Below are positions 44,601 to 55,928 of a stretch of 64,000 nt of DNA, in pieces. The stretch is from Plumapathes pennacea. Taxonomy: Eukaryota > Cnidaria > Anthozoa > Antipatharia > Myriopathidae. The stretch lies in assembly GCA_964036295.1 (NCBI GenBank), contig OZ038471.1, positions 69,501-133,500 of the forward strand. Reading direction: 5' to 3'. The notes beneath the pieces are model-generated. The model saw only the letters and a list, made by a program, of their open reading frames with translations, did no database searches and had not been told where the DNA came from. Position numbers and translations under genes: made by a program. Positions within the stretch are counted from its first letter, which is position 1. Every line of letters begins with the position of its first letter.

Positions 44601-47600
44601 AGGAGAATTTGTACGAGAGTTTGTACGAGGTTTGTACGAGAGTTTGTAGGAGAGTTTGTAGGAGGTTTGTACGAGAGTTTGTAACAAGTTTGTACGAGAG
44701 TTTGTACGAGAATTTGTAGGAGAGTTTGTACGAAAATTTGTAGGAGAGTTTGTAGGAGAGTTTGTACAAGAGTTTGTACGAGAGTTTGTACGAGAGATTG
44801 TAGGAGAATTTGTACGGGAGTTTGTACGAGGTTTGTACGAGAGTTTGTACGAGAATTTGTACGAAAGTTTGTACGAACATTTGTACTATAGTTTGTACGG
44901 GAATTTGTTACGAGAGTTTGTAGGAGAGCTTGTACGAGAATTTTTACGAGAGTTTGTACGAGAGCTTGTACGAGAATTTGTACGAGAGTATGTACGAGAG
45001 TTTGTACGAGAGTTTGTACGAGAATTTGTACTAGAGTTTGTACGGGAATTTGTACGAGAGTTTGTACGGGAATTTGTACGAGAATTTGTACGAGAGCTTG
45101 TACGAGAATTTGTACGGGAGTTTGTACGAGAGCTTGTACGAGAATTTGTACGAAAGTATGTACAAGAGTTTGTATGAGAGTTTGTACGAGAGTTTGTTCG
45201 GGAGTTTGTACGAGATTTTTACGAGAGTTTGTACGGGAATTTGTACGAGAATTTGTACGAGAGCTTGTACGAGAATTTGTACGAGAATTTGTACGAGAGC
45301 TTGTACGAGAATTTGTACGAGAGTATGTACGAGAGTATGTACGAGAGTTTGTACGAGAGTTTGTACGAGAACTTGTACTAGAGTTTGTACGGGAATTTGT
45401 ACGAGAGTTTGTACGGGAATTTGTACGAGAATTTGTACGAGAGCTTGTACGAGAATTTGTACGGGAGTTTGTACGAGAGCTTGTACGAGAATTTGTACGA
45501 GAGTATGTACAAGAGTTTGTATGAGAGTTTGTACGAGAGTTTGTTCGGGAGTTTGTACGAGATTTTTACGAGAGTTTGTACGGGAATTTGTACGAGAATT
45601 TGTACGAGAGCTTGTACGAGAATTTGTACGGGAGTTTGTACGAGAGCTTGTACGAGAATTTGTACGAGAGTATGTACGAGAGTTTGTACGAGAGTTTGTA
45701 CGAGAACTTGTTCTAGAGTTTGTACGGGAATTTGTACGAGAATTTGTACGAGAGCTTGTACGAGAATTTGTACGAGAGCTTGTACGAGAATTTGTACGAG
45801 AGCTTGTACGAGAATTTGTACGGGAGTATGTACGAGAGTTTGTACGAGAGTTTGTACGAGAGTATGTACGAGAGTTTTCACGAGAGTTTGTACGAGGGTT
45901 TGTACGAGCTTTGTATGAGAGTTTGTACGAGAGTTTGTACGGGAGTTTGTACGAGAGTTTTTAGGAGGTTTGTACAAGGGTTTGTAGGGGAGTTTGTACG
46001 AGATTTTGTACGAGGTTTGCACGACAGTTTATACGAGAGTTTGTACGAGGTTTGTACGGGAGTTTGAACGAGAGTTTTATGAGGTTTGTAGAAGAGTTTG
46101 TACGAGAGGTTGTACGGGAGTTTGTACGAGAGTTTGTACGAGAGTTTGTACAAGAATTTGTACGAGAGTATTTACCAGAGTTTGTACGCGAGTTTGTAGG
46201 AGAATTTGTACGAGAGTTTGTACGAGGTTTGTAGGAGAGTTTGTAGGAGAGTTTGTACGAGGTTTGTACGAGAGTTTGTAACAAGTTTGTACGAGAGTTT
46301 GTACGAGAATTTGTACGAGAGTTTGTACGAAAATTTGTAGGAGAGTTTGTACCAGAGTTTGTACAAGAGTTTGTACGAGAGATTGTATGAGAATTTGTAC
46401 GAGAGTTTGTACGAGGTTTGTACGAGAGTTTGTACGAGAATTTGTACGAAAGTTTGTACGAACATTTGTACTATAGTTTGTACGGGAATTTGTTACGAGA
46501 GTTTGTACGAGAGCTTGTACGAGAATTTTTACGAGAGTTTGTACGAGAGCTTGTACGAGAATTTGTACGAGAGTATGTACGAGAGTTTATACGAGAGTTT
46601 GTACGAGAGTTTTTACGAGGTTTGTACGAGGGTTTGTAGGGGAGTTTGTACAAGAGTTTGTACGAGAGTTTTTACGGGAGTTTGTACGAGGTTTGTACGA
46701 ACGTTTTGTACGGGAGTTTGTAAGAGAATTTGTTCGAGAGCTTGTACGAGGGTTTTTGCGGGAGTTTTTATAAGGGTTGTACGAGAGTTTGTAAGAGAAT
46801 TTGTACGAGAGTTTGTACGAGAATTTGTACTAGAGTTTGTACGGGAATTTGTACGAGAGTTTGTACGAGAGCTTGTATGAGAATTTGTACGAGAATTTGT
46901 ACTAGAGTTTGTACGAGAATTTGTACGAGAGCTTGTACGAGAATTTGTACGAGAGTATGTACGAGAGTTTGTACGAGAGTTTGTACGAGAGTTTTTACGA
47001 GGTTTGTACGAGGGTTTGTAGGGGAGTTTGTGCGATAGTTTGTACGAGGTTTGTAGGACAGTTTTTACGAGAGTTTTTACGAGAGTTTGTACGAGGTTTG
47101 GACGACAGTTTGTGCGGGAGTTTTTACGAGAGTTTGTACAAAGGTTTGTACGAGGTTTGTATGAGAGTTTGTACGAGAGTCTGTACGGGAGTTTGTACGA
47201 GGTTTGTACGAGAGTTTGTACGAGAGTTTGTACTGGAGTCTGTACGAGATTTGTACGACAGTTTGTACGGGAGTTTGTACGACAGTTCTTACGAGGTTTC
47301 TACGACAGTTTGTACGACAGTTTGTACGACAGTTTGTACGAGGTTTGTACGAGGTTTGTACGGGAGTTTGTACGGGAGTTTGTACGAGGTTTTTACGAGA
47401 GTTTGTATTGGAGTTTGTACAAGAATTTGTACGAGAGCCTGTACGAGGGTTTTTGAGAAGTATGTATGAGATTTGTACGATAGTGTGTACGGGATTTTGT
47501 ACGGGAGTATCTACGAGAGTTTGTACGAGCTGTTACAAGAGTTTGTAGGTACGTTCGTAGGAGAGTTTGTACGGGAGTTTGTACGAGAGTTTGTACGAGA

Positions 47601-48600
47601 GTTTGTACGAGAGTTTTTTGGAGAGTGTGTAGGAGAGTTTGTACGAGGTTTGTAGGAGAGTTTTTACGAGGTTTGTACGAGAGTTTGTACGAGAATTTGT
47701 ACGAGAATTTGTACGAAAATTTGTAGGAGAGTTTGTACCAGAGTTTGTACAAGAGTTTGGACGAGAGATTGTATGAGAATTTGTACGAGAGTTTGTACGG
47801 GAGTTTGTACGAGGTTTTTACGAGAGTTTGTAGGAGAGTTTGTACGGGAGTTTGTACGAGGTTTGTGGAAGAGTTTGTACGGGAGTTTGTACGAGAGTTT
47901 GTACGAGGTTTCTATGAGAGTTTGTATGAGAATTTGTACGGGAGTTTGTACGAGGTTTGTACGAGAGTTTGTGCGAGAATTTGTACGAGAATTTGTACGA
48001 AAGTTTGTACGAGAGCTTGTACGAGAATTTGTACGAGAGTACGTACGAGAGTTTGTACGAGAATTTGTACGAGAGTTTCTACGAGGTTTGTACGAGGGTT
48101 TGTAGGGGAGTGTGTACGAGAGTTTGTACGAGGTTTGTACGACAATTTGTACGGGAGTTTGTATGAGAGTTTGTACGAGAGTTTGTACGAGAATTTGTAC
48201 GAGGTTTGTACGAGAGTTTGTACGGGAGTTTTTACGAGAGTTTGTACGAGAGTTTGTACGAGAGTTTGTACGAGGTTTGTACGAGAGTTTGTACGGGAGT
48301 TTCTACGAGAGTTTGTACGAGGTTTGTGGGAGAGTTTGTACGGGAGTTTGTACGGGAGCTTGTACGAGAGTTTGTACGAAGTTTGTGGGAGAGTTTGTAC
48401 GGGAGTTTGTACGAGAGTTTGTACGAGGTTTCTATGAGAGTTTGTATGAGAATTTGTACGGGAGTTTGTAGGAGGTTTGTACGAGAGTTTTGTACGGGAG
48501 TTTGTTAGAGAATTTGTACGAGAGCTTGTACGAGGGTTTTTGCGGGAGTTTGTTTGAGGTTTCTTTGTACAGGAGTTTGTAGGGGAGTTTCTGCGAGAGC
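41636..48600 (+). repeat. 12-bp satellite array 2 with higher-order structure
   Basis: About 7 kb of the same 12-mer. Variants arranged in blocks recur as higher-order repeats: the segment GTACGAACATTTGTACTATA occurs near 43690, 44355, 44873 and 46455, and CTAGAGTTTGTACGGGAATT occurs near 45030, 45380 and 45715. Eleven-base units (GAGGTTTGTAC) break the strict 12-bp phase in the distal half. Long ORFs in all frames are repeat artefacts. Confidence 0.97.
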
Positions 48601-48601
48601 A

Positions 48602-49367
48602 TCGCCAGAAATTCCGGACATTTTGCGTCCACGATTGCTTCCGGTCTTTCCCAGCGGCGTGCGGTATGAGCATGCGCCATTCACACATTCAACATTGTGA
48701 CGTACATTGCCTCAGTGGGGTGGGGGAGGGATGGGTTTTTCCGGCTCAAAAAGAGACTGCTACGTTTAGGAGACGTGCCGTTGAATGACCTAGTTGAAAT
48801 TAGCTTTGGTTTGGTACAATTTTCATGCGATTTGGAGCTTCCCAGCCCAAAATATCAACATCCGAAGTCAGCGTATTTCACGGGAGGTATTCGCCATGGC
48901 TGGCTGTGAACTGCAAATTCAAACACAAAAAGTACACATCGAATTTGCTCCAGGGGACTGACTGAGGCTTCACAGGAGATGTTCAATCCTTCGACAATCA
49001 GGTACGGGGTAGACATTTTGCGTTTTACCCAAGGTTCTTGTATTAAATGCAGCTTAAAAAGTGACAGTAGCCGGTTTTGAGCGTATTCTGCTATCAATCC
49101 CTTCTTACGTCGGCCGAAATTTTAAATTCAAAAAAGTACACATCGAATTTTACCGGAGATAAATATTTTTTGTACTGTTGTGTTTAGGAAGCTTTCCTCT
49201 TCCGAATGCTGCCCAGACATTTTTACGAACGTGCTTCAGTTAAGCGAAAAGCACATTTTATTATCAGATCCCATACATTTCTTTGTTATTTCTTGAGCGG
49301 CTGTCAGCGTGAAACCTGATGCCTCTTCCGAGATGGCGCAACCGGATGTCTGAAATTTCTGGCGATG
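48602..49367. mobile_element. Non-autonomous TIR element inside the satellite
   Basis: A unique segment of about 765 bp separates arrays 2 and 3. Its ends are imperfect inverted repeats, ATCGCCAGAAATTCCGGACA at the left and TGTCTGAAATTTCTGGCGAT at the right. The inner sequence has no convincing protein. A clear target-site duplication is hard to define because the flanks are repetitive. Confidence 0.6.
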
Positions 49368-51004
49368 GTTTGTACGAGAGTTTGTACGAGAGTTTGTACG
49401 GGAGTTCGTACGAGAGTTTGTACGAGGTTTGTACGAGAGTTTGTACAGGAGTTTGTAGGGGAGTTTGTACGAGAGTTTGTACGAGAATTTGTACGAGAGT
49501 TTGTACGGGAGTTCGTACGAGAGTTTGTACGAGGTTTGTACGAGAGTTTGTACGGGAGTTTGTACGAGAGTTTGTACGAGAGTTTGTACGAGAATTTGTA
49601 CAAGAGTTTGTACGAGAGTGTGTACGAGGTTTGTAAGAGAGTTTGTACGGGAGTTTTTACGAGAGTTTGTACGAGGTTTGTGGGAGAGTTTGTACTGGAG
49701 TTTGTACGAGAGTTTGTACGAGGTTTGTACGAGAGTTTGTACGGGAGTTTGTACGAGGTTTGTGGGAGAGTTTGTACGGGAGCTTGTACGAGGTTTCTAT
49801 GAGAGTTTGTCCGAGAATTTGTACGAGAATTTGTACGAGAGTTTGCACGAGAGCTTGTACGAGAATTTGTACGAGAGTACGTACGAGAGTTTGTACGAGA
49901 ATTTGTACGAGAGTTTTTACGAGGTTTGTACGAGGGTTTGTAGGGGAGTGTGTACGAGAGTTTGTACGAGGTTTGTACGAGAGTTTGTACGGGAGTTTTT
50001 ACGAGAGTTTGTACGAGGTTTGTGGGAGAGTTTGTACTGGAGTTTTTACGAGAGTTTGTACGAGGTTTGTACGAGAGTTTGTACGGGAGTTTCTACGAGG
50101 ATTGTACGAGAGTTTGTGCGAAAATTTGTAGGAGAGTTTGTACCAGAGTTTGTACAAGAGTTTGTAGGAGAGATTGTATGAGAATTTGTAAGTGTTTGTA
50201 CGGGAGTTTGTACGAGGTTTTTACGAGAGTTTGTAGGAGAGTTTGTACGGGAGTTTGTACGAGAGTGTGTACGAGGTTTGTACGAGAGTTTGTACGGGAG
50301 TTTTTACGAGAGTTTGTACGAGGTTTGTGGGAGAGTTTGTACTGGAGTTTGTACGAGAGTTTGTACGAGGTTTGTACGATAGTTTGTACGGGAGTTTCTA
50401 CGAGGATTGTACGAGAGTTTGTGCGAAAATTTGTAGGAGAGTTTGTACCAGAGTTTGTACAAGAGTTTGTAGGAGAGATTGTATGAGAATTTGTAAGTGT
50501 TTGTACGGGAGTTTGTACGAGGTTTTTACGAGAGTTTGTAGGAGAGTTTGTACGGGAGTTTGTACGAGAGTGTGTACGAGGTTTGTACGAGAGTTTGTAC
50601 GGGAGTTTTTACGAGAGTTTGTACGAGGTTTGTGGGAGAGTTTGTACTGGAGTTTGTACGAGAGTTTGTACGAGGTTTGTACGAGAGTTTGTACGGGAGT
50701 TTCTACGAGAGTTTGTACGAGGTTTGTGGGAGAGTTTGTATGAGAATTTGTACGGGAGTTTGTACGAGGTTTGTACGAGAGTTTGTGCGGGAGTTTGTAC
50801 GAGGTTTGTGTACGAGAGTTTGTGCGAGAATTTGTACGAGAGTTTGTACGAGCGTTTGTACGGGAGTTTGTACGAGAGTTTGTAGGAGAATTTGTAGGAG
50901 AGTTTGTAGGAGAGTTTGTAGGGAGTTTTTACAATAGTTTGTAAGAGAATTTTTACGAGAGTTTGTACGGGAGTTTGTACGAGAACTTGCACGAGAGTTT
51001 GTTC
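49368..51004 (+). repeat. 12-bp satellite array 3, with 305-bp higher-order repeats
   Basis: The same 12-mer family as arrays 1 and 2. Between about 49960 and 50750 a 305-bp block is repeated; the marker TTTGTACTGG ends at 50040, 50345 and 50650. Its right edge passes into ASPM-like copy 2 through the same sequence (CATGAGTATTATAAAGA) that borders array 1 at 37785. Confidence 0.96.
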
Positions 51005-53829
51005 TACAGTACCACATGAGTATTATAAAGATTGTGAAACCAACGTGTAGATACTGTTGATTATGCTGTGGCGTACCTTTTCATCTGGAATTGTGTTAGA
51101 CATGTGTGCCGACTTGGTCATCCGTGGGACGCCACCAAGCTCTTTAACCTGACAAAACAATTCATTGGAAACGAAAATTACCCATATAGCTTCAAGCATC
51201 CAACGCGGACTGACACGACATGACGTACCTTGTGGGCGTGTATTCGGAAGTTATCGCGCTCATTCGACTTCAGGCGTTCGAGTTTCACTCCCGAAGCTGC
51301 GGGGAAAAATTGGAAAGAAAAAGAGATTACTTGAAACAGTCTACTAGTCGCTCACAGTTCAGATTGATGTAAATTTGGAATGTGTCAACTTTGTGAGACT
51401 TTGCATTTGCTCTCGTGTTACAATTCAACTAAGTGTATGTCTTACTTCGGATTGCGTGCCTGGCTGGTTTGACTTACTTCTCTCGTCAAAAAATAATTGA
51501 ACAATCAATTCAGGATGCAAGTTTGTGCGGCTAAACTGATTTGACCTGCAGTTCTTGCCACTGAACGTTTGACCAATCACGATGTTCATCTGGTAAACCG
51601 GTTTGACCAGTTTTGCTGTACCTGGACTGTAGTTCGCCGTCCATTAGTCGGGCTCCAGATTCTCCCCCTCGCTGTCACTCTCTTGTAACCCTGGGTTACA
51701 CGCCATCGTTGTCTCCTGGTGAATAAGCCCCAGGGGGAGTAGGGTCGGGTGGTAATGATGAAGCAAGTAGCACAGTGCACGTCCATCCGAGGAGACAGTG
51801 AAGTTGTCGATCTGTTTTGCAATACGAAAACTAAACGTATAAATATTTTACGTCGCTCAACACACACAAACACCACACTTAAAAGACCCTCTCACCGTAG
51901 ATGCTTTACCCGTCCAGTGACTGACGGCGGCCATTTTCATATCATACCAAAATGGCGGATTCTCGTGTTTTGCTATGTTTTATCGCGAATAATTCAGCAC
52001 AAAATATGGAAAGTGTATAGAATATATAGCAAGTAGGGACAGTCAGATTGATCAGTCATAACGTGGGCGCCTCAGGAAAGTCCAGCTCCTATGGTAAATA
52101 TAAACCAGAGCGCGCAAAGTATCTCCGGTGAGAGGGTGTCTTTGATTATCACGATTTCTCAGGACTGCGCGCAAGACTGGCCGATATAGGGAGGTCTGTT
52201 GCAGTTTTGTCACAGCAACGTGTCAGAAGCGACAGACAGGAATCACGAATCTGTTGTGCGCACCAGCAAAATGAAACCCCGGCAATCATATAACAGTTAA
52301 ACTTGGAAATTGTGAAGTGCTCTATTTTAATACAGGTGGAGAATGTGTTATACTGTACAACAAGTAATAACAGGTCATTACCTTCATCCCATATATGCTG
52401 CAAACAATCTTGCACCACTTCAACAATAGACTCAGACGTTCAGAGTTCGAATAGACACCAATAATTTGGCGACGTATGTCAACGGCACAGCGGTGTTCTT
52501 CTGTCCAAGTCATGGCGGCGGTAAGCTGTGACTGCAGCTCCTTGTTTTGTTTGAGATGGCGGATCTCTTCTTTTAGCTGCTTGTCGCTCAACAACACGTT
52601 GACCTCAGAGGAAAGTACGAGAAAATTAGTTTACAAAAGGAAGAAAATGTAATGTCGATCAAAGGACCGAGTCCGAATTGTGGAGTCCGCGTATTTTACT
52701 CCCAAGAGTGACTAACTTCCATTTTCTCTTTTCAGTCTTTCAGCAGAAATATATCACAACAGTATCAAGAATTTGGTTTTTGACAACCTGTTCAGATGAT
52801 AACTGATTAAACTATCAACTCTCACTACATCCGTCATACAATCTCTTCTTGGGTGGTTGGGAGAATTTATATTCTGAGCGTGGAAGCAAAAACCTTAGGC
52901 ACAAAAACGACTTGTGTCCGGCCTATCCATGGTTTGAGAAAAGTCCTATATACTTCTTTCTCCTGGTCTCTTAATATCTTTGCTGTTTGTTTTCTTCTGA
53001 GACGGTTGCCATGCAACAGGCACGTGTGTATGATATAAAAATTGAAAATTGAAGGTAAACTTACTTGAAAGTTAAAAATCAGTTGCCATAGTAACGCAAG
53101 CGTCTTTTCTCCGTGGCCATCGACAACGTGGCGGGCGTCCAGACCTAAAAAAATACAACAGAGAAGACGCGCGGGCATTACGGACAGAAGATTAGACAAG
53201 AAAAGGAAGCAACAACCACAGCAGCACTTAACATCGCAATGCAAATAACGGAACCCAATCGGTACAATAACTGACTCGTCCCCAGTCGTCTCTTTTATTC
53301 GTGCGGGGGGGGGGGGGGGGGCGGAGAAGCTCTCGCGGAGTGACAGAAAGAAAAGTCTTTCTCGCGCCACTTTTCCTCCTTCCCGTCACTCACTGCGAGC
53401 CTCCGTCCTCCGCGTGCGAATACGACAGACGAAGAGGGAGTTAGAGAAGAGTCAAGTGCAATAACGTGTCTTGCTTACCATCGTCAACGCTAACACCTCC
53501 GTCCTTGAGGGCCTTCAAAAACACCTCAACATTGTGAATTTTGTGCAAGGGTCGAAGTTACGAGCTGTTAGCATTAGTGTGGAACAGAACGCTAAACATG
53601 AGAATGCAAAGGAACTCGAAGACTCTCAGAATGCGATAACGGGAACACGCTAAGACAAACTATTTCACTAATCGGAGCCAATTGTTCAGATGACCATCTG
53701 TAATAACCAAATCAATAGTTGATTTTGGTTTCACCACTGCTCTGATTGGAAGAGGAAAAAACACTCTAGTCTGATTGGTCCAGAGAGCAAAACCGGTTAG
53801 CTTACCTGCAGTCTAGAAATGGCTGGAAC

Positions 53830-55008
53830 CATCCTCGTTCCCAGGCTCTTTCATCTCCTGGCCCCTGCCCCCGAAGAAAGACCCTGGTTCAGGCTGGTCA
53901 CGTGCCTTGCTCACAAAGATAATCCGTTGGGAGGGGTCCCCCTGTCAAAGAAATTTGTCGTGCTGTGCGTTTGTCAAATCAAAACGAGGCTGGCATAAAC
54001 GACACAAATCAGCCACGCTTTTTTTCCTATAAAAGGGCGCTTCCCAGGGAAGCGCAGAGCCACTTGTCAATCAACAGCGACCGAGACAACAGCTCCTAAT
54101 TAGTAAAATGTCAAAAATGTCCAAATTTTGTTTTTCCTTGTACTTGAATACCACGCAAAACAAGATAATGTTGCCTCACCAATTTTGCCATCACATAAAC
54201 ATTCATTTTGAGTGCAATTTGAGTAAAATCCAAGAATAATCTTCAAAGTAAAAAATTAAATATGGTTGGTGAGCAGCCATGCGTCGCATTGCACCGCGAA
54301 ATTCAAAATGTATTTTGGCCGCCAAGAGAAAAATTTTGTTCCATACTTTTCCGTCCAGGACTCCACATTAAAGTTGCCCGTATGTGTTTAATTTTAGGTA
54401 TACTTTTAGTTGCTGCAGAGAAATTTCATGGACAGAGCGACTTCTGAACGCTGTGGACGCACGTGCGATTCAAAAAACATTATGCAAATTTGATGTCGAA
54501 AGAGGCGGCCAACGGCCTTTTATAGCGCACCTTCGTGTTTAAATGCATCTTTTCACCCTTCCGAAGGAGCCTTGACTCTCGAAATTACCTTTTTGAAAGC
54601 TCTGAAGTTGTCGAGGCGTCTTCCACATGGTCTGCAGATTAAATGCGGCAAACCTTCGCTCTGTGGCAACGAGCTGCTGTAAAACTCTTTCGCTGTTTCG
54701 AGAAGTGCCTTCTTAGCTCAGTTTTCCGCATACGTTTTTGCAGTGGTCTCCCACAGAACTATAAGGCCTGCAACAACTTGACTTGTTGTTCAGACGCAGC
54801 GTAAACTACATGGGAGGTGTTAAATTTTTATATCCAAATTTTTCTTTCCCCAGTAGACAAAGTAAAGTAAATTTCCGACTTAACGGCCCCTCCCTTGGTT
54901 TCCTTTTTTGCAACCGGCCAGATTCTGGCCGACACGTGACCAGCCTGAACCAGGGTCTTTCTTCGGGGGCGGGGCCCGGGAGATAAAAGAGCCTGGGAAC
55001 GAGGTTGG
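53830..55008. mobile_element. TIR transposon (P-like?) inserted in an ASPM-like exon
   Basis: The left end CATCCTCGTTCCCAGGCTC and right end GAGCCTGGGAACGAGGTTGG are inverted repeats of about 75 bp, ending internally at GGCTGGTCACGTG and its complement. The 8-bp target duplication GCTGGAAC flanks it (53822-53829 and 55009-55016). Copy 1 has the uninterrupted empty site near 40948. No transposase is visible. The 8-bp duplication would fit P or hAT superfamilies; the class is tentative. Confidence 0.85.
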
Positions 55009-55468
55009 GCTGGAACTCGCTGGCTGCTGCACAAATTCCACGTCTCCATCAACAACTCGGTCACGCGCCTTGAAAATCACAAACACAATGAGAATTGACC
55101 CGTCAGTTGTAAAATAATTTTAGTTAATTTAATAATTTAACTCCCGAAGTGAAAGATGATGAGAAAGTATGAAAGTCAATCGAACACAGGTTGCGGTACT
55201 TACGTCAAGCGGAGACCGTCCCGGAGATCGGTTTTAATGTTTTTCACGGCGTAATCAAATTCTTCAAGGGCGGTCTGATAGATTGAACAAAAAATTGACG
55301 TAAGGGTGAAACACTGCGTGAAGATGCGAAGAAACGGTTGCGCACAATATCGGTAAGCAAGGCTTCTACTTCAGCAATGTTCGCGCAACAATTTAGTATC
55401 CCACGTGTCCGGAAGTTAGTTTTCTATGAGTTCTTACACTTAATATGAAGCATGACCAGGGAAAAGTT

Positions 55469-55812
55469 TGTTTTTACCACAACACACTAGTTTCTCGCTC
55501 TCTGATTAGTCGATTTACCGTGGTAAATAAGAGTCCAGACAACGATGATGACGCCAGCATGTCACGTTTTGCAGCGAAATACAACGAAAGTTTCCTGTAT
55601 ATTTCTAAATGTTGTGGTAAAAAACAAATTTCCACTGGTTTGCCGTGGTGTGGACTCTTATTTACCACGATTTACGTCATCACATGGTCAAAATTAGCTG
55701 CGGACTCACTTGGCGAAGCGCCTCGTGAGTCCACAACATTTTGACGATGTGATGACGTAAATTGTGGTAAATAAGAGTCCACACCACGGCAAAGCCAGTG
55801 GAAATTTATTAA
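55469..55812. mobile_element. Palindromic MITE in an intron of ASPM-like copy 2
   Basis: GTGGTAAATAAGAGTCCA motifs occur in opposite orientations at its two halves (near 55521 and 55770), around a central TCCACTGGTTTGCCGTGG. Copy 1 lacks the entire stretch (about 41428), so the insertion postdates the duplication or was lost from copy 1. Confidence 0.7.
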
Positions 55813-55928
55813 CTAGCGTGACTCACCTGTGAGTGCGTGACAGCGTAGCACAGGAAGTTTAAGTGTTTCGTGACGTCTCCTCCTTTTAAAAACTCTCTTG
55901 AGAATTGCAGGAGTAAACTGCGACTCGA

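Larger units (their letters stand above)
51077..55928 (-). pseudogene. ASPM-like: ASPM-like exon block, copy 2 (broken)
   Basis: Nine exons correspond to copy 1: 55827-55928, 55204-55274, 53806-55068 (interrupted), 53479-53542, 53065-53144, 52382-52603, 51478-51811, 51229-51296 and 51077-51148. Several residues are closer to typical ASPM than copy 1, such as DLRDGLRLT, and the last exon ends intact in SNTIPDEK before GTACGC. Lesions: a 1.18-kb transposon splits exon 53806-55068, and the acceptor of exon 53479-53542 reads GCAC instead of the GCAG in copy 1. Exon 51478-51811 has an in-frame 15-nt insertion and a 3-nt deletion relative to copy 1. Neither copy contains ASPM upstream or IQ exons, so this is a duplicated gene fragment. 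Confidence 0.85.

Noticed and set aside
45038..45964. 308-codon ORF with TRVC repeats
   Set aside because: Satellite shadow, with no non-repetitive sequence and no splice or start context.
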